A DNA stretch of 64,000 bases. Origin: Cynocephalus volans. Lineage: Eukaryota; Chordata; Mammalia; Dermoptera; Cynocephalidae. A program made the position numbers and the translations under genes. Numbering within the stretch: the first letter of the stretch is position 1; the number at the start of each line of letters is the position of its first letter. This document shows, piece by piece, positions 10,482-22,779 of the stretch. Under the pieces are notes generated by a model. That model was not told where the DNA came from. It made no database searches and worked only from the letters and a program-made list of their open reading frames with translations. The stretch covers positions 187,074,571 to 187,138,570 of the forward strand of contig NC_084462.1 in assembly GCF_027409185.1 (NCBI RefSeq), written 5' to 3'.

Positions 10482-10650
10482 CCAACAGGATGTAGGTTTG
10501 CTTTTAAAAACCCGACAAGACCAAGGCCCACTGCTGCTCTTCCTTGGCTGCTCCTCGGAGACATTCGCTGGCCCGCTGGAGGGAACTAACTGCCCTTTTC
10601 TGCACAAGTGACCTGTAAGTGCATTTCCTGTGGGAGGGCGCCTCACAACA
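10482..10650 (+). mobile_element. Older LTR, right part
   Basis: This continues the LTR that starts at 4869. A TATA-like tttaaaaac is followed by a GC-rich R/U5-like stretch ending ctcacaaca. The first five bases are the duplicated target of the provirus. Confidence 0.4.
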
Positions 10651-10679
10651 ATAGGTCTACTCAGACTACGAGTTATTTT

Positions 10680-11115
10680 CTTGGCTTTAGTATTTTTTTT
10701 TATTATGAGGAGTCTCAGGGGTTCTATCTTTCTACGAATTTCTTCATTTTATCTAAATTAACTAACATATCAGCATAGAACTCTTCATATTACTCTTCTC
10801 TAACATTTTCTTTGTTTTCTAAAGTTGGTAGTAATGACCTATCCTTAATTTTAGCTATTGGAGTCTTCTCTCTCTCTCTCTTTTAAAAATTTTTATTCTG
10901 CCTTGGACAAGCTAAAGATTTGTCAATTTTTTGGATCTTTTGTTAATCTGCTGATAATTTTATTGTTATTCTTTATTGTTTTTTATTTTCTATTTCATAA
11001 TATTGTCTTGTAATTTTTTTATTCCTTATGCTAACTTTAGATTCTGTTTGCTCTACTACTTTCAGTGTCTTATTGTGGAAGCTTAGGTTATTGGTTTAAG
11101 ATCATTGTTCCTTTT
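10680..11115 (-). mobile_element. L1 ORF2 fragment, reverse
   Basis: T-rich sequence with ctacgaatttcttcatttta, ggatcttttgttaatctgct and ttccttatgctaacttta matches the complement of L1 ORF2 sequence. It is diverged and non-coding. Confidence 0.55.
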
Positions 11116-11214
11116 TCTTATACTTAACCAGGGGTCAAGTTCAAGAATGCTCTCAAGTAGGGGTGAGCTGGGTTGGGGGTTGCAGACAACATGAGTATGG
11201 GAGATGTGCAGTAA

Positions 11215-11345
11215 TTTCAAGTTCCAGCTCTGCCATGAAGGAGCTTGTTACTACCTATATAATATTCAGTTTATCCATCTGTGCCGTGATTATATTAATA
11301 CTAGTGAAATGCCCCCAAAATCCCCTAGGAATAATTGTGAGGTAT
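11215..11345 (+). mobile_element. MIR SINE
   Basis: The word ttccagctctgccatgaa is followed by ttcagtttatccatctgtg and then an AT-rich section. This is the order of MIR core and 3' sequences. Confidence 0.6.
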
Positions 11346-12240
11346 GTCCAGACTAAGTGTTACTATGCAGCAATTGTATTTGTATGGTTTCTTTGTGTCT
11401 GTTCAACAAGGGAAGTTTCTGTCCACTCCTGCACTGTAGAGCCTGCCTAGAACTCATGGTTTGAGTTCAGAGAAGTTTATACAAGAATTAATTTCCAGGG
11501 ACAGTGAGATTTAAAAGGGAGAGCGGTGTACTGGATGATGGTTCCATTTTGGGAGAGAGCAAAGTAGTTCTCATGCACTGTGAATACAGGGGCTCCATAA
11601 GTACGAATTGTACCTGAAAGGACACTTCTCTCACATGAACACCCTCACTGGCCCTTCAGAGCAGAGACAGAAGTCAGAGATGGAAGGTCTTATATTTTTA
11701 TGCCCCAAGCAATTTTTGAGCCTAAGTCCCAGAGTGAGCAAGTTTTGGGTGATACTGCCTTCTTCAGCAGCTATCAGTGACTGGGTGATATTGATAAGTT
11801 CAGGCCAACATTCAGCAGGGAGATGTGAGTTGGGTGAGAGATAGGAAAGAGCCTAGGCAATCATCACTCATTGGAGGGGTCTTCGGGGTGTGCTTTGTAG
11901 CAGAGGATAACCTGTTATAATTGAGAGGATCTGTCTACATTGCTCCCTAACACACTCCCATTACATCATTCTACCCTCATTATTTCCAGAATTAAAGCTC
12001 TCTCAAACCTAGTCCATCACAATTTGTTTCCACAAACAAAATATGCTGATACCTCCGCTATTATGATAATGCCTCCTGGTAGCTCAGGGAGGGTTTGCCA
12101 GTGTCTTTCTGCCATGTAAAAAATAAATTGGATGTGAGATGATGAGTAAGTTTCCCAGGGTCACGTAATTTGTGAATACCAGGCATGCTGAGTTTTTGAC
12201 TAGTATTATCTACTTTGCCACAAGAAAGTCAAAACTCATA
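11330..12240 (+). repeat. Block A, copy 1 (ancient duplication)
   Basis: This aligns by eye, in the same orientation, with 46910-47840. Shared phrases include cagagcagagacagaag, gggtgatattg, gcctaggaaatcac versus gcctaggcaatcatc, gtgtgctttg and atctgtctacattgct. Both copies end at the same MIR fragment and at aagtcaaaactcat. I found no exon in either. The block may be intronic or flanking DNA of a duplicated gene, or a large unnamed repeat. Confidence 0.7.
12105..12235 (-). mobile_element. MIR SINE, reverse
   Basis: The phrase gagtaagtttcccagggtcac followed by aataccaggcatgctgag is the complement of MIR. The orthologous piece in block A copy 2 is at 47715-47825, so the MIR predates the duplication. 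Confidence 0.6.
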
Positions 12241-12759
12241 TTGATTTTTGAGATCAACGTCATAAGCAGCATTCAATTTAGAACAAATGTTTCAGAAAAC
12301 TTTGCCTTGAATATGCCTATCCTTTTTTGCCTAATGCTTTCTGTGGATATTGTGAACCCATAGGGCATTAGAAGGTTTTTTCAATTCATGTCAGTAATCT
12401 TATCTTAAAAAATCATAAGTTCTAGAGAAAGTTAATACAGCCCTATATTCCACTATTTAAAAAGGGAAAATTAGAATCACAGTTACTTCTAATTAGTTTC
12501 TAAAAATATAAATAAAACCATGCCCACATATAAGTAATAGCCTAATGATGTACAAATTAAATATAGTCTTATGATCTCAAGAGAATTTATTTTTATGGTT
12601 CACATGGCATCTCTTATTACCGGCAACTGTGCTGAGGTCCATCTGGTTGAAATTTCTTGTGCTTATAACAACTTATATGTGTGATTGTGCAGTTCTGTTG
12701 GTTGTATTTGTCAAGTAATTTGATTCTTTCTTTCCTTCTCAGCAATATGCTAAACATAC
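12241..12759. other. No gene recognised
   Basis: This is AT-rich sequence in which I can name no repeat, exon or regulatory site. Confidence 0.4.
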
Positions 12760-13230
12760 TAAATTTGGGGGGATTGGAGGTATTAGGATTTGATGTGTAG
12801 CAAATGAACAAAAACTTACTGGTTTAAAAAAACGTTCATTTATAATTCTATGAATCAGTATTTGGGGCTGAGCTCCACTGGGCTGTACTATGCTGGTGCC
12901 ACCTGCAATCACAAATGAGGCTATAGGGGTCTGGGGCCTTGGCTGAGGCTGACTCCTTGACGAGGACTTCACTCACAAGTGTAGCAGTTTGTCCTGGCTT
13001 TTGGGAGGGCCCTGGTTATCCAATAGGTAAGCCCTGGGCTTCTTCACAACATGACAGTATTCAAGAAGGCAAACACTGTTGGGCAAATATTCTTCAAAAC
13101 TATCTATCTTATTTACTGAAGACCCATTGGACAAACTAAGTGAAATGGCAAAGCCCAATGTCATTGTGGGAGGGAAGTATGTGAAGGCATAAATACAGGG
13201 AGAGGTGTCACTAGGAATCACTTGTGGAAA
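12760..13230. repeat. Possible old dispersed repeat
   Basis: The layout has cagtatttggggctgagctc, then ggcaaagcccaatgtcatt, then gaaggcataaatacaggg. It resembles a medium-reiteration repeat seen in other mammals, but I cannot give its family. It has no coding content. Confidence 0.35.
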
Positions 13231-14569
13231 AGTATACTATGACCAATATACACTATGGACATTTCCCCTATACCATCATGGACCAAACATGTGAGGTTGC
13301 AAGATGCATACTTTCCATGAAGTTTAGGTCTACAAAGACAAGAGGTGTTCCAGTGGAAACACTATTATGAACTTCTGTCTGAAGTGTCTTTATTAATGGG
13401 CAAGTAGTTAAACCTCTCAAGTATCTTTCAATAACATCACTTTTAGTGAGCATGTAATGTTTCTTTTTTGGTGTACTGTAACTTATTTGAAACAACCATC
13501 TTTAAAAGTTTAAGTTACTTTTTCTGTAACGTTAACTCTTACTAAATCGCTAGTGAATAAATGTTTTTATTAGCCTAGGGATAATTGTGGGTTTAATCTC
13601 TACCAATGAAGAGAAAAAAAGAATTGGCATGTTCAGTGTGGGTGCTCCTTCAGGGAGTTCTTTCCTGCCCATTCTCGTGTGAGGGACTATTGCCCCAGGG
13701 GAGGCTTGTTTTGTTTTGTTTCCTAGTTGTTTTTTTGGAGAGCTTTGCACAGTAGAATCTAGTACCAAGCCCTAGGTTCATTTCTCTAATGAGTGCCTCC
13801 ATTCTCCTTCTCTTCCATCTATGATTCAGAGTCCTTTACCTGTCTCCAAGAGCAGAGAAAATAAATCCATCTCTGGTAAGGTGTTTATTTGGGTACTCAT
13901 CTGCTTCTTCTACGTTATATTTTAGGAGCTATACAAGTATTCAGTAATTAAAGCAAAAAAGTAAAAATAAATAAAATTTAACATTAGTGAAATATACATA
14001 GAAAAGAGAAAGTTGGAATGTTCATATAGGCAGGTTACAGAACCTTAGAATGATCAGAGTGCAAGTTGGTGTCTGGACTTTCTGATCCCATGGCAAGAAG
14101 AAATATTGTTACATGATTCCAATTGACCAAAAGACAACAACATGTTAAATTCTCATGACATATAAAGCCTGAAGCGCAGTCTTTATTGGTCACATGCACG
14201 GTGTAGTGGAGTGTTTCATTAACAACCTGGAAATAAACATTTCTCATTCTGCAGTGGCAGCAGTTATCCAGTGCTAAATCACATATCAGTTAATAAGGTT
14301 CTTCTGGAATTGCTTAAGTGGTGTGGTCCCAGGCAGCTTTTAAAACTCCCCACTTGATGCTTGGGAAAGCCTGGGATATGTAGAGAACAGAATCCACTGC
14401 AGACCCTTAATAACATGTGGGTTGTACCACTGACAGTCCAAAGTAATATCTTCTGGTAAACACTTTTGTTGAGCATTTGCATTATAACCTACTTGACGTA
14501 GCTTTAGTTCAGTTCTTTAAAAATTTACCAACAATTTAAATTGTAATCCAATTCAAAGACCTTTTTTGG
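13231..14569. other. No gene recognised
   Basis: I see no exon or nameable repeat. Several short frames on the minus strand lack domains and have no splice context. Confidence 0.4.
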
Positions 14570-14945
14570 CTTTGCCTTACTTGAATCTTCTGCTGTATTT
14601 GAAACTGCTGTTCATGATTTTCCCATAGAAATTGTTCTCTGTTAGTGTGTAACAGCCTCGCTGGTGGTTTCTTCTCTGTATCTTCTGAATTCTTCCACTT
14701 TCTTCTTGTCCTTAATGCATCTCATCCAAGTGTTCCATCCTGCTCCCGTTCATCTCACTCTGCAGGTCTCCTTGGCAGATATTGCTTTCCATGGTTTGAT
14801 ACTGCTAACTGTATCTCTCCAGCTTGGAGCTCGTTCCCAGCCTTTCAACAATAGGTTCAACTTGCTGTTTAATGCTTCTTTGTAGCTATCCAAAAAGCAT
14901 CTTGAGCTTAAGCAATCCAAAACAAAAATCATATTCTTCTCCTTT
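14570..14945 (+). mobile_element. L2 LINE fragment
   Basis: The phrases tctccttggcagatattgct, actgtatctctccagctt and cttgagcttaagcaatcca follow the order of L2 reverse-transcriptase 3' sequence. It is diverged. Confidence 0.45.
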
Positions 14946-15050
14946 CATGAGGGTGAAAAACTTCATGGAAAAGATTACTTCAAAACTTTCATGGAAAGAT
15001 TACTATTACCTTTTAGTTTCTATCCTTCATTTTCCTTTTCTTTGTCAACT

Positions 15051-15126
15051 GGCCAGTGTAGGGATCTGCACCCTTGACCTATGTGTTATAACACCACACT
15101 GTAACCAACTGAGCTAACCAGCCAGC
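15051..15126 (-). mobile_element. CYN-type SINE monomer, reverse
   Basis: The complement reads gctggctggttagctcag, then a tRNA-Ile-like anticodon region, then ggtcaagggtgcagatccc. The A-box and B-box are recognisable. It is shorter and older than the dimeric copies. I see no clear target duplication. Confidence 0.75.
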
Positions 15127-15609
15127 CCTACTCCTTATTTCTATGAGCTTTTTGAACTACACTCATATATGATATTGTTACCAAGTAGTCTTGACCCAAA
15201 CCACCAAAAGGGGATTTTTCCCAAACTCCTCCCTCTCCCTCAGTTCCAATCACATCTGGTCTCATGTCCTGCTACCTTTGTTTTTGTGTTTTTAAACTTT
15301 TATTGCGATGCCTACATGCAGTGACTGTAAAGCGGGAGGCACTGTGGTTGCTCAAAAATAATAACTTTCTATTTTACAGTGGAAGTCTCACTTTTCGGAA
15401 AACCTGACGGATATGTTTGTTCAGTGAGGATTCATCCTTCTTGTAGTTTGTGCTACTAGCCAGCAGGTGTGGAAACACACTTAGGATTCGGTGGGTGAAA
15501 GTATGCAGGAGTTAGTAGGATACATGTGAGCAAGAGTCGAGAGAAAGATACACAAGGAATAAAAACGGAGCACAGATTTTAATAATTTGCACCTTTTTCC
15601 TATAAATTT

Positions 15610-17590
15610 TATGTCCACGACTCTATCTTAAAAATACTTTTTATTATGATATACATTACATAAAATTTGACACTTTAATCTTTTTTAAAGTTACAGATCA
15701 GTAGAATTAAATATATTTAAATTAATTTGCAACCATAACCACCATACATCTGCATAATGTTTTCATGTTCCCCAAATAAAACTTGGACTTACCAAACACT
15801 AAATCCTTATTTTCCTCTATCACAAGCACTCTTCTACAGTGTACGTCTATGAATATTTTTTACTTTAGAAACCACATATAAGTGCAATCATAACATGTTT
15901 GTTTTCTCATGGCTAGCTTATTTCATGTAGCTTAATGTCTTCAAGGTTCATCTATGTGGTAGTACTTTACAGTGTTTTTCTTACTTTTTAAAGCTCAATA
16001 GTACTATTATTCATATATACCACCTGATGTCTATTCATTCATACATGGGTGGATGCTTGGTGCTTCCTCCTTTTGGCCATTGTGAATAATGCTGCTGTGA
16101 ACAAGCAGGTGCTAATGTCCGATTTAGTCTCAGCTTTCACTTCTTCTGGGTATATACGTAGGGGTGGAATTGATGGCCCCATTGGTAATTCTATGTTCAG
16201 AAATCTTCATAACATCTTCCAAATCTTACATTTCCACCAGCAATACATGAATGTTGCAGCTACACTTCCTTCCCAACACCTCCTTTTTTTTTGTACGGGC
16301 CATGGTAATGGATGTAAAGCAACAGTTTATGGTGGTTTTGATATGCATTTTTCTAATGACTAAGTTATGTTGGTCGTCTTTTCATGTGTGCATCAACAAT
16401 TTGTATGTCTTTTTATGCATATTAAATTTTCTTTTGTTTTTTAGTTGTAGAATTTAAAAACATAATATCTGAGTATCAATATCTTATGATGTATGTTTTG
16501 CAAATACTTTCCCCATTATATGGGATGTCATTCACCTCCATTGTGTCATTTGATACAGAAAAGGTTTTAATTTTATACAGTTTGACTTATTTTTGTTGTT
16601 CTTGTTTCCTGTGTAATATTGGTTAAATTATTGCCAACTCCAAAGTTATGCAGTGTCTCCTCTATGCTTTTTCTTAAGTGAAACTTTAAAATTTATAATT
16701 ATAATTTGATATCATAACATAAAATGTGAGATGATTGTTATTCATTCATTTAGACTTTAATATTCTATCTAAATTTTGACAATCCATGTTTCCAATTAAG
16801 ATATGATGTCTGGTCTCTAATGACTTTCGTGCTTCTAATATTCCAGATTCTGTTGGCTAAGCAAGTTGCTAAGGCCAACCCACATTTAAGGGAAATTAGT
16901 TTTTACCCCAATGGCAGGAGTGAGAAAGAATTTGTGGCTGCCTTTACTCTATCACAAACCTCATTGTTACAATGCCTTTTGTTCAACATATATTCTCATT
17001 TGCTGTTACATTTCTTGTTTTATTCACAAATTGTTTACAAGTGTATGATTTAATTTTTGAATATTTGAGGATTTTCTGAATTTCTTTTTCGTTTTGATTT
17101 CTAATTTTATTTCATTTTTTTTAATTTCAGAAAACCCATGTTGTAAGATTTCTGTCTTGAGACTTGTTTTTATCACTTAGCATTTGTTCTGTCTGGTTAA
17201 GTGTTCCCATAGTGATTTATAACTGTCAGTCAGGTCAGGACAGTGTCATTCATGTCTGTATTATTACTGAAGATTCATCTGGTGGTCCCACCTATTAATA
17301 AGAAAGGAGTATTAATTGTTGTGTATTTTCTGTGTTTCTTGGGCAGTTCTGTGGCTTTTTAAAAAAAATGTCTTTTGAGGCTTTGCTTTTAGGCACATAC
17401 ATATTTATACTCACTATAATATACTAGTGTAAGATCCATTTATTATTATGAAAGTTTTCTATCTAGGGTAATATATTTTGTGTTGAAGTTTATTTTGTCT
17501 GGTAATAAGATCTCAAATTCAGCTTCTTGTTCTTACAGTTTGTATAGTATACTTTTTGTTTTCTGTCCTTTTACTTTCAGTCAGTGTCTT
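15610..17590 (-). mobile_element. L1M, 3' end and ORF2, reverse
   Basis: The complement of an old L1 3' UTR (15630-16000) is followed by the complement of ORF2 C-terminal sequence. Examples are cttggtgcttcctccttttggccattgtgaataatg and ggtggaattgatggcccc. More ORF2-like T-rich sequence continues to the SINE at 17611. The frames are closed. Confidence 0.7.
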
Positions 17591-17610
17591 TGTATTTAAA
17601 GTGTGTCTCT

Positions 17611-17795
17611 GAGGCTGGCCCATGGCTCACTTGGGAGAGTTTAGTGCTGATGACACCAAGGCCAGGGGTTTGGATAGCCATATGGGGGATGGCCGGTTGG
17701 CTCACTTCGGAGAGCATGGTGCTGAGAACACCAAGGAAGAGTTAAGATCTCTTTACTGGCCATCTTTGGTAAAAAAATAAAATAATTTAAAAAAT
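17611..17795 (+). mobile_element. CYN-type SINE dimer
   Basis: Two tRNA-Ile-like halves are joined head to tail (ggctggcccatggctcact and ggccggttggctcact), ending with ctggccatctttggtaaaaa. A 13-bp target duplication, aaagtgtgtctct, lies at 17598-17610 and 17796-17808. It inserted into L1M sequence, which resumes afterwards to about 17880. Confidence 0.9.
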
Positions 17796-17904
17796 AAAGT
17801 GTGTCTCTATGGATAGCATATTTTTGAATCTGTTTTTGTCTGTTTTTGTGTTTAATCAAGTCTCACATTCTGTGCCTTTATTTAAATATTTACTCAATTT
17901 ACAG

Positions 17905-18298
17905 TGAACTATTAGGGTTAGTCCCCTCCAAAACTCATGTGGAAATTTGATCCCCAGTGTGGCAGTGTTGGAAACTGATTGATTCAAGGAAGTGGATCCC
18001 TCATGAATGGACTGATTCTCTCCCTGGAGGAGGGGAGATTAATGATTGAGTTCTCACTCAATTAGTTCCTGAGAGAGCTGGTTGTTTAACAGACCCTGGC
18101 ACCTCCTCTCTCTGTCTGTCTGGCTTCCTCTTGCCATGTGATCTGCTTGTACCCACCATGTTCTGCCATGAGTAGAAGCAGCCTGAGGCCTGTGCCAGAT
18201 ACAGTTGTCCCAGAATCATAAGCCAAATAAACCTCTCTTCCTTATAAATTACCCAGTCTCAGGTAATTCTGTTATAGCAACACAAAACGGACTAAGAC
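17905..18298 (+). mobile_element. MaLR LTR (MST/THE1-like)
   Basis: It opens gtcccctccaaaactcatgt and proceeds through cttgccatgtgatctgctt and aagccaaataaacctctctt. It ends with ataaattacccagtctcagg and gcaacacaaaacggactaag. This is the standard layout of a complete MST/THE1-type LTR. Confidence 0.85.
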
Positions 18299-18354
18299 AA
18301 GTAGCATAAGTGTGGAACTGTAGATGAAAAAAGATATATAAATATTATAATGTC

Positions 18355-18790
18355 TCACCATCCAAATGTGTATTACTCTCTCCATTTTTATGGACAGAAG
18401 ACTGAGGCCCACAAAGAGGAAGTGACAATCCCTATCTTAGAGGATAGACTATCAGTCACTGATTCACCCCCACTTAATGCCTGCCAGTCGTATATTTAAT
18501 AAAGCCAAGATATTACATCAAGAGATCTTTAAGTTAGAGCCTGGGAGTCAGGGGTCTGAGGAAGAGGGGCTTTAGATGATAAAATGTGAGTCAAAATGTC
18601 TCTGGGGAGATCAAGGCTGAGTTCCATAGATTTGTAGGATAGTCACTCAGGGGCAATTGTAGGATCAGACAAAACACAGGAATTAAAACACAGCAGAACA
18701 TACATCTACATTAGAAAAATGGAAAACCAGGGATCAGTGTTAAGCAAGAGTCAGCCCTCTCACATGTCCTACTCACTCACCCTAAAACAT
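18355..18790 (+). repeat. Block C, copy 2
   Basis: The first part (to about 18490) resembles 3025-3180. The second part (18535-18790) resembles 44955-45420, as in gaggggctttagatgataa versus gagaggctttagattacaa and gaaaaccagggatcag versus gaaaatcagggataag. It thus links the other two copies. It has no coding content. Confidence 0.5.
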
Positions 18791-18804
18791 CACCCTTTTA
18801 AAAT

Positions 18805-19000
18805 TATAATCTTCATTTTCTCTGCCTAGAAATCATAGTACTATGATGAATAAAAGTAGGGGGGATGGACATCTTGATCTTGTTTCTGATCTTCCAGGAA
18901 AAGTTTTTAACATTTCACCATTGGGGATGGTGTTAGTTTTGTGGTTGTCATATGAGGGATGTAATGTGTTATAGTACTTTTCTTCTGTTACCCTACCAAA
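18805..19000 (-). mobile_element. L1 ORF2 fragment, reverse
   Basis: The phrases atgaataaaagtaggggggatggacatcttgatcttgttt and aacatttcaccattggggatggtgttag are the complement of conserved L1 ORF2 sequence. A related fragment is at 42080-42180. Confidence 0.7.
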
Positions 19001-21489
19001 AAATATTGTAGCAAATAATAACCTCCTAATACGTTGAAGTTATCATGAATATACAATTGGATTAAAATCTGGAATGCAAGCCACAACAAGACATGAAGGC
19101 ATTCTGTGGGGAAAGGGTGAGAGAAAGCTTTTACTGGCATTAGGGAGAAATTCACATAAGTTGCTTGGAAACAGAGTTCATTGGTTTTTGAGGCTCAGTG
19201 TCAGATTTGTCATCAGTTCATTGCTTGAGATGCCATTACTGGGCAGTTTCTTTTTGGAGCATCTTATCTGAGTTACTGGCAAACAGTGTTTAATAACCAA
19301 CTTTGTTACAGAAATGTGTGTTTGTACAAAGCTGAACATGCATGGAAGATGTGAAGGGATTTCTGATGGGTTTTTAGAAGGTTCTTCGAAAAATTCCTAC
19401 CTCAGACAAGCAAGCATGAGCCTCCCTCTTTTGTGCCTTTTCTGGCTCTATTTTTTCTGTGTTTTACAGAAATTAACTTCATCAACTTTTACATTTTCCC
19501 CTTTCACCAAGAGCTTTATTTGAAATCATCACTGATAAATAAGTCTAATGTCAGATTTTATGTGTCCCTTGATGGTAGGAAGAACATGTTCCAGTCAGTA
19601 GACCTGGTCTCAAATTGGGGGCTAATGAATATTTGAGAAATGAAGGGGCCTGAAACAGTTCCTTTTGGGCCTGAGTTGTCTGGATTTAATCTTTAAGTTT
19701 GATTTATCTGTTTTGTAGGTATTGGTTATCAACTCAGAGCACTGGGCAAACATTATTTTGTCAGGAATGGCATTTCTATACAGATTTAATAGATAATGAG
19801 TGCACAGTTTAAAAAACAAATGCAAAGTATAAATGCCAGAAACATGACCATTCCAGGTTGTGTAATGGTTGTAAGCCATTAACCTAGACTTAAAGGCATT
19901 TGATTAGATAAATCAAATGACAGTGGAGAAATAGGTGAGGCTTGCAGTAGCCTTGTAGCTTGTTCTCTTATTTTATAGAACTGAATCTCAATTGCCCCAG
20001 AGGAGGTTACTCAGGCACAGCATGTAGTGTTAGCAATAACACAGACAACATCTTCCTGAGCTAATGATCAAGAACAATTGTATTATCTAAGGGTACCCTG
20101 GCTAGAGATGTTAACATGCTCTTGCTCAGAAATAGATTTTACAGTGGAATCTGCAAAAATTCATAGGACAGTGGCTAGATTTCTTATCATTCCTTCATTA
20201 GTGACTATACTATACATGGTTCAAGAGATCTGCCAAAGGAAGCAAATCTAGAATCCCATAATTCACCAGACAGAACACACTTGAGCCTTTGTTGTAGTGA
20301 GTGGGGACTAGTCCAATGAATATTCCACTGATCAGCTTTAAACTCATTATGTATTGATAACAGAGCAGTCAAACATCCCAGTCCATACTGGTCTCCAGCT
20401 GACTAAACATTTAAAGGCCCAAATAGAAGTATCCCACTCACAGAAGGAAATGTGCCTGATATGCATATGGACAATTCTTCCATCTGTGAACTATTAAATG
20501 TAATTAAATTAAAGCAGGAGTTAGTTATATTACTACATATTGTAATGATGACACCCTTAGGGATTGGCTTCAATAACATTTAATAAATATATTAGGGAGA
20601 CCTAAGGAATGTTTTAAGAAGAATGATAACACATTTCTAGGGTCCTGAAATTGGGTACAAGCTTCTGACTCTGCCTGTGGCCTGGGCCAGAGTGCTTCCC
20701 AAACTTCCTGGTCTCTGGACTGTCCACATTCTGGTTCCCCAAGGCAGAAAGATGAGGCCTGAGACCCTCTCACCATGAGCCCAGAGGGTCTAGAACCCAC
20801 CAGGCCATCAGAATTTTTAAAAAAGAGGGTGAGTAAGTGCAATCTAAAAGCACTCAGTTCCATGCTATAGTTCCCACTGGCTTACTGAGAAATAGAAATG
20901 TAACTTGAGACCATGTATAGTTTGTCCACATATGGGCATAAGACATATAACTGACACTTTTGACAGGAATATGTGAAAAATTCTTAGTGCACAGAAAGTC
21001 AATCAACCCAATCTTCAGTTGTGTGCACTTGAGGTAGGTTTCACATCCCCCAGTATGCATAAACCCAGTGATAGCCAATGAAGGGAGCAAAGGTGTTCAC
21101 CTCTTGGACCCAAATCCATTGAGTTAAGTACAAAGAGATTTCTTTTCTTTTACTGACTCCCACACCAGTTAGGTCAGTGACATGATGGGGTTAATGAGAG
21201 AGGCCCACCCAGACTCCCAGACTGGAGAACATGGTTACCATGGAAGAATGGAATAGGGCATGGTGGAGAAATTCTACAGCAGGCCTGAGACTTCAAGTAA
21301 CAAACTTGAAAGTCAACCTCTCATTTTTCTATGAGATGGGATTAATCACACCTGCATTAGACAAGAAATTGTGATACACTATCAAAACAACTTTTACATG
21401 AACTGGAAATTATAGAATCCACTGAATGAGAATAAATAAATCACATGTACAAACTGGTATTCAGAGTAACTTGTGCTTCTGCCAAAAAA
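19001..21489. other. No gene recognised
   Basis: About 2.5 kb without any exon or repeat that I can name. Some parts (20030-20540, 20620-20820) have even base composition and could be decayed ERV or DNA-transposon sequence. Frames are short and unsupported. Confidence 0.4.
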
Positions 21490-22770
21490 TGAAACAACAG
21501 AGTGAGGAGAAAACCACAGATTCGGAGTAAATATTTACAAACTATACATCTGATAAATGGTTAATATTGAAAACACATAAAGGACTCAAAGTACTCAATA
21601 ACAAAATGCCAAATAACCCTACTCAAAAAATGAGCAAAGAAACTGAATAGACATTTCTTGAAAGAAGGCATGAAATGGCCATAGCAGTATGAAAAAAATC
21701 TTCAACTTCACTAACCCTGAGAAACACAATTTAAAAACCACAATGAGAATACATCACACTTGTCAGAATGGCTATTATCAAAAAGATGAAAGATGGGACG
21801 GCCCCATGGCTCACTCAGGAGGAGTGTGGCGCTGGTAGCGCTGAGGCCGCGGGTTTGGATCCTATATAGAGATGGCCACTGCGCTCACTGGCTGAGCGTG
21901 GTGCTGACCACACCATGCCGAGGGTTGTGATCCTCTTACCAGTCAAAAAAAAAAGAAAAAAAAGATGAAGGATAACTGTTCATGAGCATGTAAATAAAGG
22001 AGAACACTTATACACTGTAGGTGGGAATGCAAGTTAGAACACCATTTTGGAAAGTAGCATAAAGTTTTCTCAAAAGCTAGAAATCAAACTACTGTAGATC
22101 TAATAGTCCCACTTCTAAGTATATATTCAAATGATTTGAAATGAGTTTGTCAAAGAGATGTCACCATTCCAATATTCACTGCACCATTATTTACAACAGC
22201 CAACATATCAGAACTACAGAAATGCTCAAGTAAAGAACAGATAAAATAAATATCATGCAGATAAAAAATGGAATTCTACTCAGCCTTTAAAAAAATTGAC
22301 AATTGTGACAAGATGGATGAACCTAGGGTACATTATATTAAGGAAAATAAGCCAGGCACAACAAACAAATACCACATAATTTTATGTATATGTGGTCTAT
22401 CTAAGTCAAACCAAGAAAAATAGAAAATAGAATGGAAGTTACCAGAGCTGAAGGTTAGGATGGAGGCCAAAGGTAAATGTGGACATGTTGGCCAAATGGT
22501 TCAAAGTTTCAATTTGGCAGGAGGAATAAGGTCTGGTGGTGTATTGCACAGCATGGTGAATATAGCTAACAGTAATGTATTGTATATTTCAAAGTTGATA
22601 ACAGTGGATTTTAAATGTTTTCACCATTAAATGATAAGTATGTGAGGTAATAATGTTAATCAATCTGATTTTATCATTTCACCATGTACACATGTGTTGA
22701 AACATCACATTCTACCTCATGAACATATACAATTATAATCTGTCAATTAAAACAATAAATTTTTTAAAAG
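21490..22770 (+). mobile_element. L1 3' end with a SINE inside
   Basis: The C-terminal ORF2 sequence (aaacacataaaggactcaaa, aacaactttaccagcc-type context, gaccagtttggaattctactcagcc-like words near 22270) is followed by a 3' UTR with gttaccagagctgaaggtta and ttgcacagcatggtgaatat. It ends in an A-rich tail. Similar 3' ends are at 44700-44945 and 55640-56105. Confidence 0.8.
21796..21955 (+). mobile_element. CYN-type SINE dimer in L1
   Basis: It begins ggacggccccatggctcactc and has the B-box gggtttggatcc. The second half has gctgagcgtggtgctgac, and it ends cttaccagtcaaaaaa. The host sequence aaaaagatgaaag is duplicated on both sides (left near 21780-21792, right near 21958-21970). Confidence 0.88.
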
Positions 22771-22779
22771 ATAGGAACT

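Noticed and set aside
17611-17795. A functional tRNA-Ile gene
   Set aside because: The A and B boxes are there, but the fold is broken. The unit is dimeric with a poly(A) tail and target duplications, so it is a SINE.
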